This document shows, piece by piece, positions 56,614-64,000 of a DNA stretch of 64,000 nt. The notes under the pieces were generated by a model, which was given only the letters and a program-made list of their open reading frames with translations, had not been told where the DNA came from and made no database searches. The stretch covers positions 62,001 to 126,000 of the forward strand of contig NZ_NTHN02000007.1 in NCBI RefSeq assembly GCF_002300555.2. Reading direction: 5' to 3'. How positions within the stretch are numbered: position 1 is the first letter of the stretch; the number at the start of each line of letters is the position of its first letter. The stretch is from Alloyangia mangrovi (GTDB lineage: Bacteria > Pseudomonadota > Alphaproteobacteria > Rhodobacterales > Rhodobacteraceae). The position numbers and the translations under genes are program-made.

Positions 56614-58065
56614 TCACACCCCGGAGGCCGGGATGCCCGTACGTTCCACCTTGCGCGGCGCGGTCAGCTCCTTCCACGAGCTCAGCGCCTTGTTCACCGC
56701 CCCGGCGGGCGGGCGGGCGACGAACTGGCCGTGCCCTTCCTCGGAACTCATCGCGCCCTCGGTCACCGAGACCTTGCCCCGGCTCAGCACGAAGCGTGGC
56801 AGACCTTTCACCGTCATGCCCTCGAAGACGTTGTAATCGATGGCCGACTGCTGGGTCTTGGCCGAGATCACCTTCTCCCGGGTCGGGTCGAGCACGACGA
56901 TGTCGGCATCGGCGCCGACAAGTATGGCCCCCTTGCGCGGGTAGATGTTGAGGATCTTGGCGATGTTGGTCGAGGTGACCGCGACGAACTCCTGCGGCGT
57001 CAGGCGGCCAGTGCCCACGCCCTGCGTCCAGAGCATCGGCAGCCGGTCCTCGAGCCCGCCGGTGCCATTGGGGATCTTGGTGAAGTCACCGACGCCGTAG
57101 CGCTTCTGGTCGGTGGTGAAGGCACAATGGTCGGTCGCCACGCAGGACAGCGATCCCGCGGCCAGCCCGGCCCAGAGGCTGTCCTGATGCGCCTTGTTGC
57201 GGAAGGGCGGCGACATCACCCGGCGCGCCGCGTGGTCCCAGTCGGGGTGGGCGTATTCGCTCTCATCCAGGGTCAGGTGCTGGATCAGCGGCTCGCCCCA
57301 GACCCGCTTGCCCGCCTGACGGGCGCGGCGGATCGCCTCGTGGCTCTCCTCGCAGCTGACGTGCACCACGTAGAGCGGCACGCCGGCCATGTCGGCGATC
57401 ATGATCGCACGGTTGGTGGCCTCGCCCTCGACCTGTGGCGGGCGTGAATAGGCGTGCGCCTCGGGGCCGTTGTTGCCGGCGGCGAGCAGCTTGGCGGAAA
57501 GTTCCGCCACCACGTCGCCATTCTCGGCATGCACCAGCGGGATCGCCCCCAGCTCGGCGCAGCGCTGGAACGAGGCGAAGAGCTCGTCGTCGTTCACCAT
57601 CAGCGCACCCTTGTAGGCCATGAAGTGCTTGAAGGTGGTGATGCCGCGATCCACCACCTCCTTCATCTCGTTGAACACCTGTTCGCTCCACCAGGTCACC
57701 GCCATGTGGAAGGAGTAGTCGCAATGCGCGCGGGTCGACTTGTTGTCCCACATCTGCAGCGCGTCGAGCAGCCCCTGCCCCGGCGAGGGCAGCGCGAAGT
57801 CGACCACCATGGTGGTGCCCCCCGCCAGCGCCGCGCGAGTGCCGCTGTCGAAGTCGTCGGCCGAATATGTGCCCATGAAGGGCATCTCGAGGTGGGTGTG
57901 CGGGTCGATCCCGCCGGGCATCACGTAGCAGCCCGAGGCGTCCAGCACCTCGTCGCCCTTGAGGTTCTGGCCGATCTCGGCGATGCGGCCGCCCTCGATT
58001 CGCACGTCGGCCTCATAACTCAGGTCGGCGGTGACGACGGTGCCGCCCTTGATCACTGTGGACAT
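56614..58065 (-). CDS. hydA: Dihydropyrimidinase (hydantoinase family)
   Basis: 483 aa. It hydrolyses dihydrouracil or dihydrothymine to N-carbamoyl-beta-amino acids. The amidohydrolase motifs are CYVMPGGIDPHTHLEMPFMG (metal His-x-His), TTFKHFMAYKGAL with the Lys to be carboxylated, VHAENGDVV and VATDHCAFTTDQK with the metal Asp. ATG 58065 has GGGAGG upstream; the frame runs further up but without a better start. It is the second gene of the pathway operon. Confidence 0.94.
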   Translation of the reverse strand: MSTVIKGGTVVTADLSYEADVRIEGGRIAEIGQNLKGDEVLDASGCYVMPGGIDPHTHLEMPFMGTYSADDFDSGTRAALAGGTTMVVDFALPSPGQGLLDALQMWDNKSTRAHCDYSFHMAVTWWSEQVFNEMKEVVDRGITTFKHFMAYKGALMVNDDELFASFQRCAELGAIPLVHAENGDVVAELSAKLLAAGNNGPEAHAYSRPPQVEGEATNRAIMIADMAGVPLYVVHVSCEESHEAIRRARQAGKRVWGEPLIQHLTLDESEYAHPDWDHAARRVMSPPFRNKAHQDSLWAGLAAGSLSCVATDHCAFTTDQKRYGVGDFTKIPNGTGGLEDRLPMLWTQGVGTGRLTPQEFVAVTSTNIAKILNIYPRKGAILVGADADIVVLDPTREKVISAKTQQSAIDYNVFEGMTVKGLPRFVLSRGKVSVTEGAMSSEEGHGQFVARPPAGAVNKALSSWKELTAPRKVERTGIPASGV

Positions 58066-58097
58066 GTTTCCCTCCCTTGGAAGTCCGTGTCCGGGGT

Positions 58098-58162
58098 TTC
58101 TTCTAGGCGAAAATATCCCGGGGAGTCCGCGGCCCTCGGGCCGCGGGCGGGGCAGAGCCCCA
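58098..58162. repeat. Intergenic hairpin repeat, copy 3 (divergent)
   Basis: It lies between the dihydropyrimidinase and ureidopropionase genes. It shares TTTCTTCTAGGCG and AAATATCC with copy 1, but the core has changed to a GCGGCCCTCGGGCCGC palindrome and then GGGGCAGAGCCCC. It has clear hairpin potential. Confidence 0.6.
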
Positions 58163-58177
58163 TATCCGGCGCCCGCC

Positions 58178-59428
58178 TCAGGCGACGATCTCCGCGGTCT
58201 CGAGCACCGCGTGGAACAGCACATCGGTGCCCGCAGCCGCCCAGTCCTGCGAGATCTCCTCGGCCTCGTTGTGCGAGATGCCGTCGACGCAGGGGCACAT
58301 GACCATGGTCGCGGGGGCCACCTTGGCGGCCCAGCAGGCATCGTGGCCCGCGCCCGAGATGATGTTCATGTGCGAGTAGCCCAGCCGCTCGGCGGCATTG
58401 CGGACGTTCTCGACCAGCTCGGGGGCAAAGGTCACCGGGTCGAAATGGCCGACCGGCTCGACCGCGCAGCCGACGCCCAACTCGGCGCAGATCTCCGCCG
58501 CGCGTGTCTCGATCTCGGCGCGCATGCCGTCGAGCTTGGCCTGATCGGGCGAGCGGATGTCGACGGTGAAGACCACGCTGCCGGGCAGCACGTTGCGCGA
58601 GTTTGGCGAGAAGGTCACCTGCCCCACCCCGCCGACGGCGCCGGGCTGGGCGGCCATGGCCACCTCCTGCAACATCTCGAAGATGCGGCCCATGGCGAGC
58701 CCGGCGTTCACCCGCATGTCCATCGGCGTCGAGCCGGTGTGCGCGGCCTTGCCGGTCAGGGTGAACTCGAGCCACCAGAGCCCCTGGCAATGGGTGACCA
58801 CGCCGATGTCGCGGCCCTCGGCCTCGAGGATCGGCCCCTGCTCGATGTGCAGCTCGTAATAGGCGTGCATCTTGCGCGCGCCGACCTCTTCCTCGCCCTG
58901 CCAGCCGATGCGCTTGAGCTCGTCGCCATAGGTCTTGCCCTCGAGATCCTTCCGCCCGTAGGCGTAGTCGAGGTCAAGCACCCCGGCAAAGACCCCCGAG
59001 GCCAGCATGGCCGGGGCAAAGCGCGCGCCCTCCTCGTTCGCCCAGTTGGTGACCACGATCGGGTGTTTCGTCTTGATGCCGAGGTCGTTCATCGTGCGCA
59101 CCGCCTCGAGCGCGCCCAACACCCCCAGCACGCCATCGTACTTGCCGCCCGTCGGCTGGGTGTCGAGGTGCGAGCCTACGTAGACCGGCAGCGCGTCCGG
59201 ATCCTCGCCTGCCCGAGTGGCGAACATCGTGCCCATGGCGTCGACGCCCATGGTCATGCCCGCGGCCTCGCACCAGCTCCGGAACAGCGCACGGCCCTCG
59301 GCGTCCTCGTCAGTGAGCGTCTGGCGGTTGTTGCCCCCGGCGATGCCCGGCCCGATCTTGGCCATCTCCATCAGGCTGTCCCAGAGTCGGTCGCCATCGA
59401 TCCGGAGGTTCTCGCCCGGTGCCGCCAT
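58178..59428 (-). CDS. Beta-ureidopropionase / Zn-dependent M20-type amidohydrolase
   Basis: 416 aa. It hydrolyses N-carbamoyl-beta-alanine to beta-alanine, CO2 and ammonia (pathway inference; allantoate or other carbamoyl amino acids are alternatives). Metal and substrate motifs are VGSHLDTQPTGGKYDGVLGV, WANEEGARFAPAM, YYELHIEQGPILE and GAGHDACWAA. ATG 59428 has GAGG 8 nt upstream; a longer frame to 59527 would run through the RutR box and is rejected. First gene of the minus-strand operon. Confidence 0.92.
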   Translation of the reverse strand: MAAPGENLRIDGDRLWDSLMEMAKIGPGIAGGNNRQTLTDEDAEGRALFRSWCEAAGMTMGVDAMGTMFATRAGEDPDALPVYVGSHLDTQPTGGKYDGVLGVLGALEAVRTMNDLGIKTKHPIVVTNWANEEGARFAPAMLASGVFAGVLDLDYAYGRKDLEGKTYGDELKRIGWQGEEEVGARKMHAYYELHIEQGPILEAEGRDIGVVTHCQGLWWLEFTLTGKAAHTGSTPMDMRVNAGLAMGRIFEMLQEVAMAAQPGAVGGVGQVTFSPNSRNVLPGSVVFTVDIRSPDQAKLDGMRAEIETRAAEICAELGVGCAVEPVGHFDPVTFAPELVENVRNAAERLGYSHMNIISGAGHDACWAAKVAPATMVMCPCVDGISHNEAEEISQDWAAAGTDVLFHAVLETAEIVA

Positions 59429-59498
59429 CTTTTTGTCCTCGCTGCCTTGCTTTGCATCTTGCATTGCGCGGTCGCGCTTGCGCGGGCCGCGCGTGTTT

Positions 59499-59514
59499 TT
59501 TACCATTTGGTAAA
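59499..59514. promoter_or_regulatory. rutR: RutR-type operator: perfect palindrome
   Basis: TTTACCA-TT-TGGTAAA, a perfect 7-bp inverted repeat in the divergent region between the ureidopropionase gene and rutR. It closely resembles the E. coli RutR box (TTGACCA-N2-TGGTCAA). Confidence 0.8.
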
Positions 59515-59626
59515 GCCACGATTGCAATGCGCCCCGAACCTGTCAAGAAATCCCTGCCTTGGCCCCCGGGACGGATGCGCATAGAGCGGGCAGCGCCGCC
59601 CGGAAAAGCAGCAGCCAAGGAATGCC

Positions 59627-60250
59627 ATGCCCGCTCCTCCCGAGAAAAAGCCCAGCCGAATCCAGATCCGCAACCGCCGCAAGATCATGGATGCCGCGCT
59701 GGATGTCTTCTCACAGCACGGCTTTCGGGGTGCGACGCTCGACCAGATCGCCGAGGCCGCGGGCATGTCGAAGCCCAATCTCATCTACTATTTCGACGGC
59801 AAGGAGGCGATCCACGTCGCCCTGCTGAACGCGCTCATGACCGAATGGCTCGACCCGCTGCGCGAGATGGATGCGCAGGGCGATCCGCTGCAGGAGATCC
59901 TCGCCTACGTCCGACGCAAGATGGAAATGAGCCGTCAGTTCCCGCGCGAGAGCCGACTCTTCGCGATCGAAATCATCCAGGGCGCGCCGCGCATGCTGCC
60001 GCACCTCGAGAGTGACCTGAAGCCACTCTTCGACGAGAAATGCGCGCTGATCGCGGGCTGGATGGAGGCCGGCAAGCTCGCCCCGCAGGATCCGCAGCAA
60101 CTTGTCATGTCGATCTGGGCGCTGACCCAGCATTTCGCCGACTTCGACACGCAGGTGCGGGTTCTGGTGCCCGACGAGGTCGCGGGCTGGGACGCGGCGA
60201 ATGCCCATGTCGAGACGATCTTCAAGGCGATCCTGACGCCGAAGGGGTGA
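59627..60250 (+). CDS. rutR: TetR-family repressor RutR
   Basis: 207 aa. The N-terminal helix-turn-helix is RKIMDAALDVFSQHGFRGAT, LDQIAEAAGMSKPNLIYYFD. The C-terminal domain matches my memory of E. coli RutR closely (EYIRLKLEVSR there, AYVRRKMEMSRQFPRESRLF here; also LIAGWMEAGKLAPQDPQQLV and WALTQHFADFDTQV). RutR is released from DNA by uracil or thymine. It is divergent from the catabolic operon and near two RutR-like boxes. Confidence 0.93.
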   Translation: MPAPPEKKPSRIQIRNRRKIMDAALDVFSQHGFRGATLDQIAEAAGMSKPNLIYYFDGKEAIHVALLNALMTEWLDPLREMDAQGDPLQEILAYVRRKMEMSRQFPRESRLFAIEIIQGAPRMLPHLESDLKPLFDEKCALIAGWMEAGKLAPQDPQQLVMSIWALTQHFADFDTQVRVLVPDEVAGWDAANAHVETIFKAILTPKG

Positions 60251-60279
60251 GGCAGGGCCAACAGGCCCCGCCCCTTGGA

Positions 60280-61581
60280 TCACTCTGCCGCGCGGGCCAT
60301 CGGATTGTTGGGGTGGGTCGTCCAGTCGCCGAACTCCGCCGGCACCACCTTGCCGGTGCGCGGGTCCGTCGCCCCGATATCCATCCGCTCCATGCTGATG
60401 CATCCCTCGACCGGGCAGACATTGACGCAAAGATTGCAGGCCACGCACTCGTCGTCCTTCACAGTGAAGACCCGGTCCGGGGACATGGCGATCGCCTGGT
60501 GCGAGGTGTCCTCGCAGGCGGCATAGCAACGCCCGCAGGAGATGCAGAGGTCCTGGTCGATCTTGGCCTTGGAGATGGCGTTGAGGTTGAGGTTCTGCCA
60601 GTCCGACACGTTCGGCACCGCCCGGCCGACAAGGTCGGAAAGCCCCACGCCCTTCTCGTCGAGGTACTGCGACAGGCCCGAGATCATCTCCTGCACGACC
60701 TTGAAGCCGTAGGTCATCGCCGCGGTGCAGACTTGCACGTTGCCGGCCCCTAGCGCCATGAACTCTGCCGCGTCGCGCCATGTGGTGACGCCGCCGATGC
60801 CCGAGATCGGCATCCCGCGGGTCTCGGGCGAGCGGGCAATCTCGGCCACCATGTTGAGCGCAATCGGCTTCACTGCCGGGCCGCAGTAGCCGCCATGCGC
60901 GCCCTTGCCGTCGATGGTCGGCTCGGGGGCGAAGAGGTCGAGATCGACCGAGGTGATCGAGTTGATCGTATTGATGAGTGAGACCGCATCCGCGCCGCCG
61001 CGCTTGGCCGCTTCGGCGGGCTTGCGGATGTCGGTGATGTTGGGCGTCAGCTTGACGATGCAGGGCATACGCGAGTTCTGTTTCACCCAGCGCGTCACCA
61101 TCTCGATGTACTCGGGCACCTGCCCCACCGCCGAGCCCATGCCGCGCTCGCTCATCCCGTGCGGGCAGCCGAAGTTCAGCTCGACCCCGTCGGCGCCGGT
61201 CTCCTCGACCAGCGGCAGGATCGCCTTCCACGCCGCCTCCTCGCAGGGGACCATGAGCGAGACCACCAGCGCGCGGTCGGGATAGTCGCGCTTGACCGCC
61301 TTGATCTCGCGCAGGTTCACCTCGAGAGGCCGGTCGGTGATCAACTCGATGTTGTTCAGCCCCAAGAGCCGCCGGTCCGCACCCCAGATCGCGCCGTAGC
61401 GCGGGCCGTTGACGTTGACCACGGGCGGTCCTTCCTCGCCGAGGGTCTTCCAGACCACCCCGCCCCAGCCCGCCTCGTAGGCGCGGCGGACATTGTATTC
61501 CTTGTCCGTCGGCGGCGCCGAGGCCAGCCAGAACGGGTTGGGCGACTTGATGCCCACGAAAGTGCTCGTCAGATCAGCCAT
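60280..61581 (-). CDS. preA: NAD-dependent dihydropyrimidine dehydrogenase, subunit PreA
   Basis: 433 aa. A dihydroorotate-dehydrogenase-like FMN barrel with MADLTSTFVGIKSPNPFWLA, ELNFGCPHGMSERGMGSAVG and PISGIGGVTTWRDAAEF. The C-terminal domain binds two 4Fe-4S clusters (CISCGRCYAAC, CVACNLCVNVCPVEGC). With PreT it reduces uracil and thymine to dihydropyrimidines. It starts 12 nt after preT ends. Confidence 0.96.
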   Translation of the reverse strand: MADLTSTFVGIKSPNPFWLASAPPTDKEYNVRRAYEAGWGGVVWKTLGEEGPPVVNVNGPRYGAIWGADRRLLGLNNIELITDRPLEVNLREIKAVKRDYPDRALVVSLMVPCEEAAWKAILPLVEETGADGVELNFGCPHGMSERGMGSAVGQVPEYIEMVTRWVKQNSRMPCIVKLTPNITDIRKPAEAAKRGGADAVSLINTINSITSVDLDLFAPEPTIDGKGAHGGYCGPAVKPIALNMVAEIARSPETRGMPISGIGGVTTWRDAAEFMALGAGNVQVCTAAMTYGFKVVQEMISGLSQYLDEKGVGLSDLVGRAVPNVSDWQNLNLNAISKAKIDQDLCISCGRCYAACEDTSHQAIAMSPDRVFTVKDDECVACNLCVNVCPVEGCISMERMDIGATDPRTGKVVPAEFGDWTTHPNNPMARAAE

Positions 61582-61593
61582 GTCGGTCCCTCC

Positions 61594-62916
61594 TCAGCGC
61601 ATCAACGTGGCGTGGATGTCTTCGGCCGCGTCGCGGCCCTCGGCGACGGCGGTGACGGTCAGGTCATCGCCCCCGGCGGCGCAGTCTCCCCCGGCCCATA
61701 CCCCGGGCAACGAGGTGCGCCCCGGCCCCTCGACCGCGATCTTGCGGCCCGCGAGTACGGGCAGACCCTCCGTCACGAGGCTCTGGCCGATGGCGCGGAA
61801 CACCTGATCGGCGGGCAGTCGGAAGCTCTCGCCCGTCGGGGTGAGGTCATCGTCGGTGAACTCGAACTCGATCTCGCGCACCGCGCCGTTGCCGTGCACG
61901 CCCTTGGGCGTGGCGTTGCAGATGATCCGCACCCCCTTGGCCTGCGCCAGCTCCTGCTCGAATGCGCTCGCCGCCATGCGCGCCTGCGAGCGGCGGTAGA
62001 CGATGGTGACGTTGAGCGCGCCCAGCAGCTTGGCCTGCACGGCCGCATCCACGGCGGTCATGCCGCCGCCGATCACCACCACGTCGCGGCCCACGGGCAG
62101 TGCAGAAAGATCGCCTGCCTGCCGCAGTTCGGAAATGAACTCCACGGCGTTCAGCACGCCCTCGCGGTCGTCGCCCTCGATCCCCAGCGTGTTCACTCCG
62201 CCAAGGCCGAGCCCGAGGAAGACCGCGTCATAGTCCGAGGTCAGTTCCGTCAGCGTGAGGTCGCGCCCGAGCATCCGGCCGGTCTCTATGGTGATGCCGC
62301 CGATGCCGAGCAGCCAGTCCACCTCGCGCGCGGCGAAATCGTCGGTGCTCTTGTAGGCGGCGATGCCGAACTCGTTGAGCCCGCCGGGCTTGGCGCGCGC
62401 GTCGAGGATGACCACGTCATGGCCCTTCATCGCCAGACGGTGCGCGCAGGACAGGCCCGCAGGCCCCGCCCCCACAACAACAACGCGCTTGCCAGTGGGG
62501 GCCGCGCGCTCGAAGGGGTGAATGTTGCGCGCCATGATGCGGTCGGTGGCGTAGCGCTGCAGCCGGCCGATCTCGACCGGCTTGCCCTCGGCCACCTCGC
62601 GCACGCAGACCTCTTCGCAGAGGGTCTCGGTCGGGCAGACCCGGGCGCACATGCCGCCGAGGATGTTCTGCGACAGGATCGTCTTCGCGGCCGCCTCGGG
62701 CGTGCCGGTCGCGATCTGCCGGATGAAGAGCGGAATGTCGATCGAGGTCGGGCATGCCGTCGCGCAGGGCGCGTCATGGCAGAAGTAGCAACGGTCCGCC
62801 GCCACCAGCGCCTCGTGATCGTCGTATGGAGGGTGCAGGTCGGAAAAGCCCTCCTCCAGCGCCTGCGGCTCCAGCCGTCCTGCGCGGATCCCTCCTGCCA
62901 GTTGTCTTGCGTCCAT
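61594..62916 (-). CDS. preT: NAD-dependent dihydropyrimidine dehydrogenase, subunit PreT
   Basis: 440 aa, GltD-like flavoprotein that passes electrons from NADH to PreA. N-terminal Cys clusters are CYFCHDAPCATACPTSIDIP and CARVCPTETLCEEVC. The FAD motif is VVVVGAGPAGLSCAHRLA and the NAD motif DVVVIGGGMTAVDAAVQA. ATG 62916 has GGGGAGG 8 nt upstream. A RutR-like box lies 58 bp upstream of the start. Confidence 0.95.
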   Translation of the reverse strand: MDARQLAGGIRAGRLEPQALEEGFSDLHPPYDDHEALVAADRCYFCHDAPCATACPTSIDIPLFIRQIATGTPEAAAKTILSQNILGGMCARVCPTETLCEEVCVREVAEGKPVEIGRLQRYATDRIMARNIHPFERAAPTGKRVVVVGAGPAGLSCAHRLAMKGHDVVILDARAKPGGLNEFGIAAYKSTDDFAAREVDWLLGIGGITIETGRMLGRDLTLTELTSDYDAVFLGLGLGGVNTLGIEGDDREGVLNAVEFISELRQAGDLSALPVGRDVVVIGGGMTAVDAAVQAKLLGALNVTIVYRRSQARMAASAFEQELAQAKGVRIICNATPKGVHGNGAVREIEFEFTDDDLTPTGESFRLPADQVFRAIGQSLVTEGLPVLAGRKIAVEGPGRTSLPGVWAGGDCAAGGDDLTVTAVAEGRDAAEDIHATLMR

Positions 62917-62973
62917 CGGTCGCCTCCCCGCTGCCTTTGCGCAATGGAGAAACGCTCTCACAGGTCAAATTTT

Positions 62974-62989
62974 TTTATCAATCGGTAAA
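62974..62989. promoter_or_regulatory. Second RutR-type operator, upstream of preT
   Basis: TTTATCAATCGGTAAA matches 13 of 16 positions of the perfect box at 59499-59514. It lies upstream of preT and would put preTA under the same repressor. Confidence 0.65.
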
Positions 62990-63034
62990 ATAATTGCAGC
63001 GGCTGCCGCAGGGGAAATCGCCCAAAACCCGGGC

Positions 63035-63075
63035 AAAAAAACGCAGGAAGGCCGCGCATTGCTGCGCGGCCTTCC
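63035..63075 (-). terminator. rpsD intrinsic terminator
   Basis: Perfect 13-bp inverted repeat: GGAAGGCCGCGCA (63046-63058) and TGCGCGGCCTTCC (63063-63075). On the minus strand it is followed by TGCG and a run of seven Ts (63041-63035). It lies just after the rpsD stop codon. Confidence 0.92.
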
Positions 63076-63097
63076 AAGGATCGTACGACCAGAAGGA

Positions 63098-63718
63098 TTA
63101 GTTCTGTGCGTAGTATTCGATGACGAGGTTCGGTTCCATCTGGACCGCGTAGGGCACGTCGGCGAGGCCGGGGGTGCGCACGAAGGTCGCGGTCATCTTG
63201 GAGTGGTCGGCCTCGATGTAGTCGGGAACGTCACGCTCTGCGAGCTGGACAGCCTCGAGCAGAACAACCATCTGCTTCGACTTCTCGCGAACTTCGATGA
63301 CGTCGCCTTCCTTCACGCGGTAGGAGGGGATGTTCACGCGCTTGCCGTTCACCAGCACGTGGCCGTGGTTCACGAACTGACGGGCTGCGAAGACGGTCGG
63401 CACGAACTTGGCGCGGTAGACGACGGCGTCCAGGCGGCGCTCGAGCAGGCCGATGAGCAGCTCACCGGTGTCACCCTTGAGGCGTTCTGCGTCGCCGAAG
63501 ATGCGGCGGAACTGCTTCTCGGTCAGGTCACCGTAGTAGCCCTTGAGTTTCTGCTTGGCGCGGAGCTGCAGACCGAAGTCCGACATCTTGCCCTTGCGGC
63601 GCTGGCCGTGCTGGCCCGGGCCGTATTCACGCTTGTTCACCGGGGACTTTGCACGGCCCCAGATGTTTTCGCCCATGCGGCGGTCAATTTTGTACTTGGC
63701 AGACGTGCGTTTGGTCAC
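63098..63718 (-). CDS. rpsD: 30S ribosomal protein S4
   Basis: 206 aa. S4 nucleates 16S rRNA folding. Typical sequence: [40 protein letters not shown], and the S4 RNA-binding domain [20 protein letters not shown] followed by [20 protein letters not shown]. The start is GTG with GAAGGAGA upstream. Transcribed alone from its own promoter and terminator. Confidence 0.98.
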   Translation of the reverse strand: MTKRTSAKYKIDRRMGENIWGRAKSPVNKREYGPGQHGQRRKGKMSDFGLQLRAKQKLKGYYGDLTEKQFRRIFGDAERLKGDTGELLIGLLERRLDAVVYRAKFVPTVFAARQFVNHGHVLVNGKRVNIPSYRVKEGDVIEVREKSKQMVVLLEAVQLAERDVPDYIEADHSKMTATFVRTPGLADVPYAVQMEPNLVIEYYAQN

Positions 63719-63815
63719 GGCTGATCTCCTTCATAAGTTGTGAAGGGCGTTGTCCTTCTGCCCGGAGGCCGACAGGCATCCCCTTGCGGGGGCCACCAAC
63801 ACCAATGAGCGGGCG

Positions 63816-63843
63816 CTTATATGGGGATCGAGGGGGGAGTCAA
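63816..63843 (-). promoter_or_regulatory. rpsD promoter
   Basis: Minus strand: TTGACT (63843-63838), 16-bp spacer, TATAAG (63821-63816). It predicts a leader of about 90 nt containing GC-rich hairpin potential, which could be an S4 autoregulation target. Confidence 0.65.
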
Positions 63844-64000
63844 CCGCTGTTTGCGCACGGCCCCGCTTTGAAGCGCCGCCTTCCTGGCGCGGCTGCGCGT
63901 AATCCCCTGTTAAACCTCTTGCGCGCAGACTGACAGGGCCCAAGGGCAAAGGTCGATGGCTGGAGACAGGGTGGGAGACAGCGCATGCAGCCGGTCAGCG
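63844..64000. other. Window end, no complete gene
   Basis: This is the region upstream of the rpsD promoter. An ATG at 63984 (plus) has GGGAGA upstream and may be the start of a gene that continues beyond the window; only about five codons are visible. Confidence 0.3.

Noticed and set aside
59429-59527. N-terminal extension of the ureidopropionase gene to 59527
   Set aside because: It would place the RutR box and promoter inside the coding region and adds a basic stretch absent from the family; ATG 59428 has a good ribosome binding site.

Overview
The window reads as a chromosomal segment of a GC-rich alphaproteobacterium, most likely a marine Rhodobacteraceae (Roseobacter group). Supporting genes are gcrA, a phosphatidylcholine synthase, a DUF1150 gene behind an Hsp20 gene, a Hint-domain protein, an Lrp gene divergent from trxB, and a reductive pyrimidine catabolism locus. 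I see no prophage, CRISPR array, intact insertion sequence or plasmid replication gene.

Layout. 65-6232 encodes a 2055-aa modular extracellular-type protein with a sorbosone-dehydrogenase-like region, malectin, Calx-beta and three C-terminal carbohydrate-binding-like repeats. 6375-17904 is an exopolysaccharide island: priming sugar transferase, PL1-type polysaccharide lyase, UDP-xylose synthase, sulfotransferase, small membrane protein, GT4 glycosyltransferase and Wzz-type protein on the minus strand, then a flippase, a 68-aa ORF and an O-antigen ligase/polymerase on the plus strand. Together these suggest a Wzx/Wzy-type, possibly xylose-containing and sulfated, polymer. 18169-40939 is a housekeeping stretch: two tRNA-Lys genes, dapF-mtaB-paiB, pcs, gcrA, an SLC13 transporter, rimO, two glycosyltransferase-like genes, tdk, a proC-csaA-dehydrogenase operon, hsp20-DUF1150, phzF, an outer-membrane barrel, trxB/lrp, a Hint protein, an lgt-midA-pgeF operon and ubiK. 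41007-51912 holds a MacB/HlyD-type exporter, a LysR regulator, a LnmK-like enzyme, an OafA-type acyltransferase, tRNA-Arg, a LacI regulator and a Crp/Fnr regulator. 52565-62916 is a complete reductive pyrimidine degradation locus: preT, preA, dihydropyrimidinase, beta-ureidopropionase, a pyrimidine-type ABC importer and a RutR repressor, with RutR-box-like palindromes at both promoters. rpsD closes the window.

Sequence quality matters here. Six genes are interrupted by exactly one extra base in the longest homopolymers (C8, C8, C8, C9, T7, A7 on the plus strand), and two more carry a -1 shift. Removing or adding the one base restores full-length family members each time. The simplest explanation is consensus error, but three of the six sites lie in surface-polysaccharide genes, so phase variation is not excluded. 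Coordinates for these genes span both fragments.

Regulatory structure visible in the DNA includes a perfect 9-bp inverted repeat between trxB and lrp, a perfect 8-bp inverted repeat in front of the LysR gene, a terminator-like hairpin in the gcrA leader, the two RutR-type boxes, a strong rpsD promoter, and a family of intergenic hairpin repeats at three places.
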